DNA of 64,000 nt from the NCBI GenBank assembly GCA_023015935.1, contig JALKAY010000003.1, positions 1-64,000 on the forward strand. The letters are read 5' to 3'. A model generated the notes under the pieces. That model was not told where the DNA came from. It was given only the letters and a program-made list of their open reading frames with translations, and did no database searches. Source of the stretch: Flavobacteriaceae bacterium F08102. Its GTDB lineage: Bacteria; Bacteroidota; Bacteroidia; Flavobacteriales; Flavobacteriaceae. Made by a program: the position numbers and the translations under genes. This document shows positions 60,112 to 64,000 of this stretch, in pieces (position 1 is the stretch's first letter; every line of letters starts with the position of its first letter).

Positions 60112-61122
60112 TTAGGGTAAAATATTTACTTCTGCCTCGATAGGAATACCAAATTTTTCCTTGACTGCTGCTTGGATGTTTTTTGCTAATGCTAAAATTT
60201 CATGCCCCTTGGCTTGCCCGTAATTTACGAGTACTAAAGCTTGTTTTTTATGTACACCTGCATCGCCAAAACGTTGACCTTTAAATCCACATTGTTCCAC
60301 GAGCCAGCCAGCAGGAACCTTTACGGTAGTAGAAGAAACAGGGTAGTGTGGGATGTCTGGATGCGTAGATACTAATTGTTCAAATTGTTCCATACTGATG
60401 ATGGGGTTTTTGAAAAAACTACCGCTATTACCTAATACCTTGGGGTCTGGTAATTTTTGTTGTCGAATTCTTATCACTGCTTTAGCGATATCCTGGATGC
60501 TTGGATCCTTTATCCCCATGAATGATAATTCTGTATTAATGGCACCATAAGCACTGTTGAGCACATGATTTTTCTTGGTCAATTTAAAACGAACCGAAAT
60601 AATGATGAATTCACCTTTGGACTCTTCTTTAAAGATAGAATTCCGATAACCAAATTTGCAATCTGCATTGCTAAATGTATGGATCGTATTGGTTGCTATG
60701 TGAAGTGCTTCGAGACTAACCATCCGATCTTTAAGCTCAACACCATATGCGCCAATATTTTGAATAGGGGCTGTCCCTACATTTCCTGGGATTAAGGACA
60801 GGTTTTCTAGTCCACCATAATTTCGCTCCAAGCACCACAGTACAAATTCATGCCAGTTTTCACCAGCGGAAACGTCAACGATAACGTGATCACTCGTTTG
60901 ATCGACAATTTGTATTCCTTTTATATTTAGTTGAACTACTAATTGAGCAATATCATCTACAAGTAACATATTGCTACCGCCCCCGAGAATGAATAGCGAT
61001 TTTTGCTTATCGACCACTGCTCTTAATTCATCCACTGAAGAAACAGCGATAAATTGAGCAGCGGTCACATCAATACCAAAGGTATTGTAAGCTTTGAGTG
61101 ATTTGTCAACTTGTATATTCAC
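60112..61122 (-). CDS. murB: UDP-N-acetylenolpyruvoylglucosamine reductase
   Basis: MurB reduces UDP-GlcNAc-enolpyruvate to UDP-MurNAc with NADPH. The 336-residue protein has the FAD segment FILGGGSNMLLVDD, GLENLSLIPGNVGTAPIQNIGAYG, FGYRNSIFK, and NSGSFFKNP with the catalytic Ser. The length matches the longer type I (E. coli-like) form. It starts with GTG, which shares its G with the TAG stop of the aminotransferase, so the pair is translationally coupled. Confidence 0.96.
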   Translation of the reverse strand: MNIQVDKSLKAYNTFGIDVTAAQFIAVSSVDELRAVVDKQKSLFILGGGSNMLLVDDIAQLVVQLNIKGIQIVDQTSDHVIVDVSAGENWHEFVLWCLERNYGGLENLSLIPGNVGTAPIQNIGAYGVELKDRMVSLEALHIATNTIHTFSNADCKFGYRNSIFKEESKGEFIIISVRFKLTKKNHVLNSAYGAINTELSFMGIKDPSIQDIAKAVIRIRQQKLPDPKVLGNSGSFFKNPIISMEQFEQLVSTHPDIPHYPVSSTTVKVPAGWLVEQCGFKGQRFGDAGVHKKQALVLVNYGQAKGHEILALAKNIQAAVKEKFGIPIEAEVNILP

Positions 61123-62312
61123 TAATCTTTATAAACCTTTAAGGCTTCTTTTAAGATATGCACTGCTTTAATCAAACTCTCTTTGTTTAAAACATAGGCA
61201 ATTCGTATTTGATTTAATCCAACGCCAGGAGTTGAATAGAAACCACCAGCGGGTGCAACCATAATGGTTTCGCCATTAATATCAAATTCTTCTAGGAGCC
61301 ACTGTGCAAAGTCATCAGAATTTTTAACAGGTAATTCAACAATACAATAGAAGGCACCTTTAGGCTTACCAATCTTTACTCCATCAATTTTTTCTAATTC
61401 CTCAATTAAGGTGTTTCTTCGTGATACGTATTCGGAAATAACATCGTCAAAGTATTGTTGTGGAGTATCTAATGCAGCTTCACTTGCGATTTGTGCTAAG
61501 GTGGGTGGACTTAATCTCGCTTGTGCAAATTTAAGCGCTGTAGCTATTACTTCTTTGTTTTTTGAAACGATACATCCTATACGAGCTCCGCACATGCTGT
61601 ATCTTTTTGATACGGAGTCAATAACGATGGCGTAGTCTTCTAGTCCAGGTTCTTGAAGTATTGAATAATGTTCTTCTCCATCATAGACAAATTCTCGATA
61701 TACTTCATCTGCAATTAAAAATAGGTTGTGTTTTTTTACAATTTCCGCTAATTTTTTAATCTCTTCCTTCGAATAGAGATATCCCGTGGGATTACCTGGA
61801 TTGCAAATGAGAATGGCTTTGGTCTTAGGAGTAATTAATTTTTCAAACTCTTCGATGGGAGGTAAGGCAAAATTGTCGTCAATTTTAGATATAACAGGTA
61901 CGACATTAACTCCAGAGGAAATTGAAAAACCATTATAGTTAGCGTAAAATGGTTCGGGGATGATTACTTCATCACCTGTATCCATCGTGCTTCCGAATGC
62001 AAATAACAATGCTTCACTACCGCCTGTAGTCACAATAATATCTGATTTATCAACGATAATGTCATGTTTTGCATAATAGGCAGCAATTTTCTCTCTATAG
62101 GCATCAGAACCTTCAGAACGTGTGTAGGCTAGAATGTCTAATGAGTGAACTTTAACTGCATCTAAGGCTACAACTGGAGTTTTGATGTCCGGTTGACCTA
62201 TATTTAAATGATAAACTGTTTTACCTTTTTTATAGGCTGCTTCAGCATAAGGTACTAATTTTCTAATCGGTGACTGAGGCATATTAGCCCCTTTATGTGA
62301 TATTGTTGGCAT
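61122..62312 (-). CDS. PLP-dependent aminotransferase, class I (aspartate-type)
   Basis: A 396-residue fold-type I aminotransferase. GQPDIKTP is at 39-46, the NPGNPTG cofactor region at 171-177, DEVYREF follows, and the PLP Lys236 sits in SVSKRYSMCGARIG, with a C-terminal RIAYV. It is close to aspartate or tyrosine aminotransferases. Specificity cannot be settled from sequence. One-base overlap with murB. In lysine/murein metabolism an LL-DAP type activity is conceivable but unproven. Confidence 0.93.
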   Translation of the reverse strand: MPTISHKGANMPQSPIRKLVPYAEAAYKKGKTVYHLNIGQPDIKTPVVALDAVKVHSLDILAYTRSEGSDAYREKIAAYYAKHDIIVDKSDIIVTTGGSEALLFAFGSTMDTGDEVIIPEPFYANYNGFSISSGVNVVPVISKIDDNFALPPIEEFEKLITPKTKAILICNPGNPTGYLYSKEEIKKLAEIVKKHNLFLIADEVYREFVYDGEEHYSILQEPGLEDYAIVIDSVSKRYSMCGARIGCIVSKNKEVIATALKFAQARLSPPTLAQIASEAALDTPQQYFDDVISEYVSRRNTLIEELEKIDGVKIGKPKGAFYCIVELPVKNSDDFAQWLLEEFDINGETIMVAPAGGFYSTPGVGLNQIRIAYVLNKESLIKAVHILKEALKVYKD

Positions 62313-62467
62313 GAGGAAATTATTATCAATTATGAAGGCAAAAGTGCAAAAAAATATTGGAATATTTTAACCTATTTATAAATTGAATGTGCATTTAATA
62401 TAAAGGTGTCAGTGAATTAATTTGAATTATATCAAAAATCTTCTTATCTTGAAAGACAATTGTGATT

Positions 62468-63817
62468 ATGAGGGGGAAGATTTATATCGTATTCTTGTAT
62501 TTTGGAATGTCTTTTAGTAGTTATTCCCAAGATGTATTTTTGCTCCCAGCGAATACTAAAAGCCAGACAATTTCCTTTAAACTTATTAATAATTTAATCA
62601 TATTGCCTGTTGAGGTCAATGGTAGTAATTTAAACTTCATATTGGATACAGGGGTTGATCAATCACTGCTGTTTAACCTAAATGTTCAGGATTCACTCAA
62701 ATTGCAAAAAATTGAAGAAATTAGAATTAGAGGTTTAGGAGAAGGTGATTACTTGTCGGCACTCGAATCAACGGGTAATACCTTTAAGCTAGGGAAAATA
62801 ACTAATAGAAATCACAAAATTTACGCGATAACAGGAGATGAATTTGACCTGTCAAATAGGATGGGAATTGATATAAATGGTATTATAGGGAGTGAATTAT
62901 TTAATGATTTTATCGTTGAAATTAATTACAGTACAAAACGAATTACCTTTAATAATCCATCTGATTATGTGTATAAAGACTGTCAAGATTGTGAAACATT
63001 TGATTTAGATTTTTATCAAAATAAGCCTTATATCATTGGCGAAGTGATTGATCATGAAGGGCGTCAAGTAAGGGTTAAATTATTAATTGATTCTGGGGGT
63101 GGAGATGCGTTGTGGTTGTTTAGCCAATCTCATGAGAATATCGTGATTCCAAAGGATAATTTTAATGATTTCTTAGGTCGAGGGTTAAGTGGTAATATTT
63201 ATGGTAAAAGAGGTCGGATTAAAACTTTTCGGCTTGGTGGGTTTAGTTTTGAAGAGCCTATTGCTTCTTATCCTGATTCAACTTCAATAACATCCGTATA
63301 TAAGCAACCAGGAAGAAATGGAACCTTAGGAGCTGAAATTTTAAAGCGTTTTAAGCCAATTATAGACTACCGGAATAAAAAAATCACCTTGCGAAAAAAT
63401 CGACGATATTATAATAGTGCTTTTTATTATAATATGAGTGGAGTGGAATTGATGCACACGGGGCCCCTGTTATTTAGTGAACGTGTTTCGAATTTGGGAA
63501 TTGTTCAAATGGAAGCTTCTAGCGAATCTTCAAGTCGAGTTTCTAAATCAAGCCTTCAGTTTAGTTATGTGTTTTCGTTTAAAAAATCTTATCAAATTGC
63601 TCATATACGTAAAGACTCGCCAGCAGAAAAGGCTGGGCTTCAAGAAGGAGATATACTTGTTAAGATAAACGGAAGGGATGCGAAAGATATGCGTATGGAG
63701 GAGATTATACATATATTATCGACTAAAGATGGGCGAAAAATTCATTTAATCGTGCAACGATTAAATGAAAAGTTGAATTATTCTTTTCGATTACAAGAAT
63801 TATTCGGGAAAGGCTAA
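62468..63817 (+). CDS. Retropepsin-like aspartic protease with PDZ domain
   Basis: An exported protein of 449 residues counted from the ATG at 62468; an in-frame GTG two codons earlier is less likely. Signal peptide to about 20 (SSYSQ). There are two pepsin-like lobes with active-site motifs D60-T-G in NFILDTG and D208-S-G in LLIDSG, each followed by hydrophobic-Gly signatures. The C-terminal PDZ domain (about 370-445) has IRKDSPAEKAGLQEGDILVKING, here shortened to SPAEKAGLQEGD. Such proteins are periplasmic in Bacteroidota. Substrates unknown. Confidence 0.9.
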   Translation: MRGKIYIVFLYFGMSFSSYSQDVFLLPANTKSQTISFKLINNLIILPVEVNGSNLNFILDTGVDQSLLFNLNVQDSLKLQKIEEIRIRGLGEGDYLSALESTGNTFKLGKITNRNHKIYAITGDEFDLSNRMGIDINGIIGSELFNDFIVEINYSTKRITFNNPSDYVYKDCQDCETFDLDFYQNKPYIIGEVIDHEGRQVRVKLLIDSGGGDALWLFSQSHENIVIPKDNFNDFLGRGLSGNIYGKRGRIKTFRLGGFSFEEPIASYPDSTSITSVYKQPGRNGTLGAEILKRFKPIIDYRNKKITLRKNRRYYNSAFYYNMSGVELMHTGPLLFSERVSNLGIVQMEASSESSSRVSKSSLQFSYVFSFKKSYQIAHIRKDSPAEKAGLQEGDILVKINGRDAKDMRMEEIIHILSTKDGRKIHLIVQRLNEKLNYSFRLQELFGKG

Positions 63818-63835
63818 TCTTATTTACACAAAAAA

Positions 63836-63869
63836 GCACCAAGACGCGACGTAGTCTTGGTGCTTTTTT
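63836..63869. terminator. Bidirectional terminator
   Basis: GCACCAAGAC (63836-63845) pairs with GTCTTGGTGC (63854-63863), with A-run before and T-run after, between convergent genes. Confidence 0.93.
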
Positions 63870-63900
63870 AGGTGAAAGGTGAATTATACGTGTTTCTTGT

Positions 63901-64000
63901 TTATTTCTCTTGAATCATGCTTTTCTCTTTCTTTTCTAAAAGACTCAACGCGCTTTTGGGTTTAACTAAACCGCGTACTGAAACGGTAATTGATGGGCGA
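63901..64000 (-). CDS. Partial CDS, unknown protein (C-terminus)
   Basis: Open frame entering from the right edge of the window for 32 codons and ending at TAA (63901-63903). The sequence ITVSVRGLVKPKSALSLLEK continues to a charged tail MIQEK. Its placement right behind a strong terminator supports it as a real 3' end. Too short to identify. Confidence 0.6.
   Translation of the reverse strand, partial: RPSITVSVRGLVKPKSALSLLEKKEKSMIQEK

Noticed and set aside
63989-64000. Return of the repeat motif (GATGGGCGA) at the window end
   Set aside because: Only nine bases match and they lie inside an open reading frame; chance resemblance.

Overview
The window reads as chromosomal DNA of a Bacteroidota bacterium, most likely a member of the Flavobacteriaceae. 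The evidence is an AT-rich composition, a type IX secretion component (PorQ) and a type IX C-terminal sorting domain, lipid A synthesis (LpxK), flavobacterial gene blocks (tpx-dgk-ftsK-lolA-lptF/G-ribB; def-DUF5606-mazG; pyrR-pyrB-STAS-rnz), and repeated matches to the Bacteroidota -7 promoter element TAnnTTTG just upstream of genes. No rRNA, tRNA, CRISPR array, insertion sequence or prophage was found.

Layout. 1-1273 is a non-coding tandem array of ten 128-bp units, each carrying a GC-rich hairpin. It is followed by a structured intergenic stretch ending in an intrinsic terminator, a DUF1801 gene and a three-lesion lipoprotein pseudogene. 2.7-8.1 kb: porQ-cmk, queE, a HerA/DUF853 ATPase operon. 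8.1-11.7 kb: a murein-recycling-like pair (beta-lactamase-fold hydrolase and NamZ/DUF1343) head-to-head with an FtsX/LolCE-type permease. 11.9-16.3 kb: lpdA, an MFS transporter, a coding remnant and two unknown genes. 16.4-24.1 kb: the envelope and division block tpx, DAG-kinase family, ftsK, lolA, lptF/G, ribB, lpxK. 24-31 kb: a PsbP-like secreted protein, an alpha/beta hydrolase lipoprotein, lipA, an Nramp-like carrier, an ECF sigma factor, a glycosyltransferase, a Cys-rich small protein and aqpZ. 31-38.7 kb: gcvP, a UbiA-like membrane protein, a DUF164-type coiled coil, Nif3, TerC, AlkD. 38.9-46.8 kb: CMD, SGNH and asparaginase enzymes, mazG-DUF5606-def, DUF1919-ruvX, dapD, a Kdo-kinase-like gene and a glycosyltransferase. 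47.3-55 kb: tsaC, cca, pentapeptide-repeat and lipoprotein genes, an acyl-CoA dehydrogenase, a ComEA-like protein and an AGCS symporter. 55-64 kb: a CoA-binding protein, the pyrR operon, a TPR protein, aminotransferase-murB, a PDZ aspartic protease and the tail of an unknown gene.

The genes are mostly housekeeping: envelope biogenesis, lipoate and glycine-cleavage metabolism (lpdA, lipA, gcvP), pyrimidine synthesis, tRNA modification and maturation. The least explained DNA is the 128-bp array with its structured 3' flank. Several proteins keep their fold but have lost hallmark ligands: the RibA half of RibB, a zinc ribbon without cysteines, and an Nramp-like carrier without its metal-binding motif. 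Short regulatory-looking dyads and direct repeats upstream of tpx, lipA and alkD are also unexplained.
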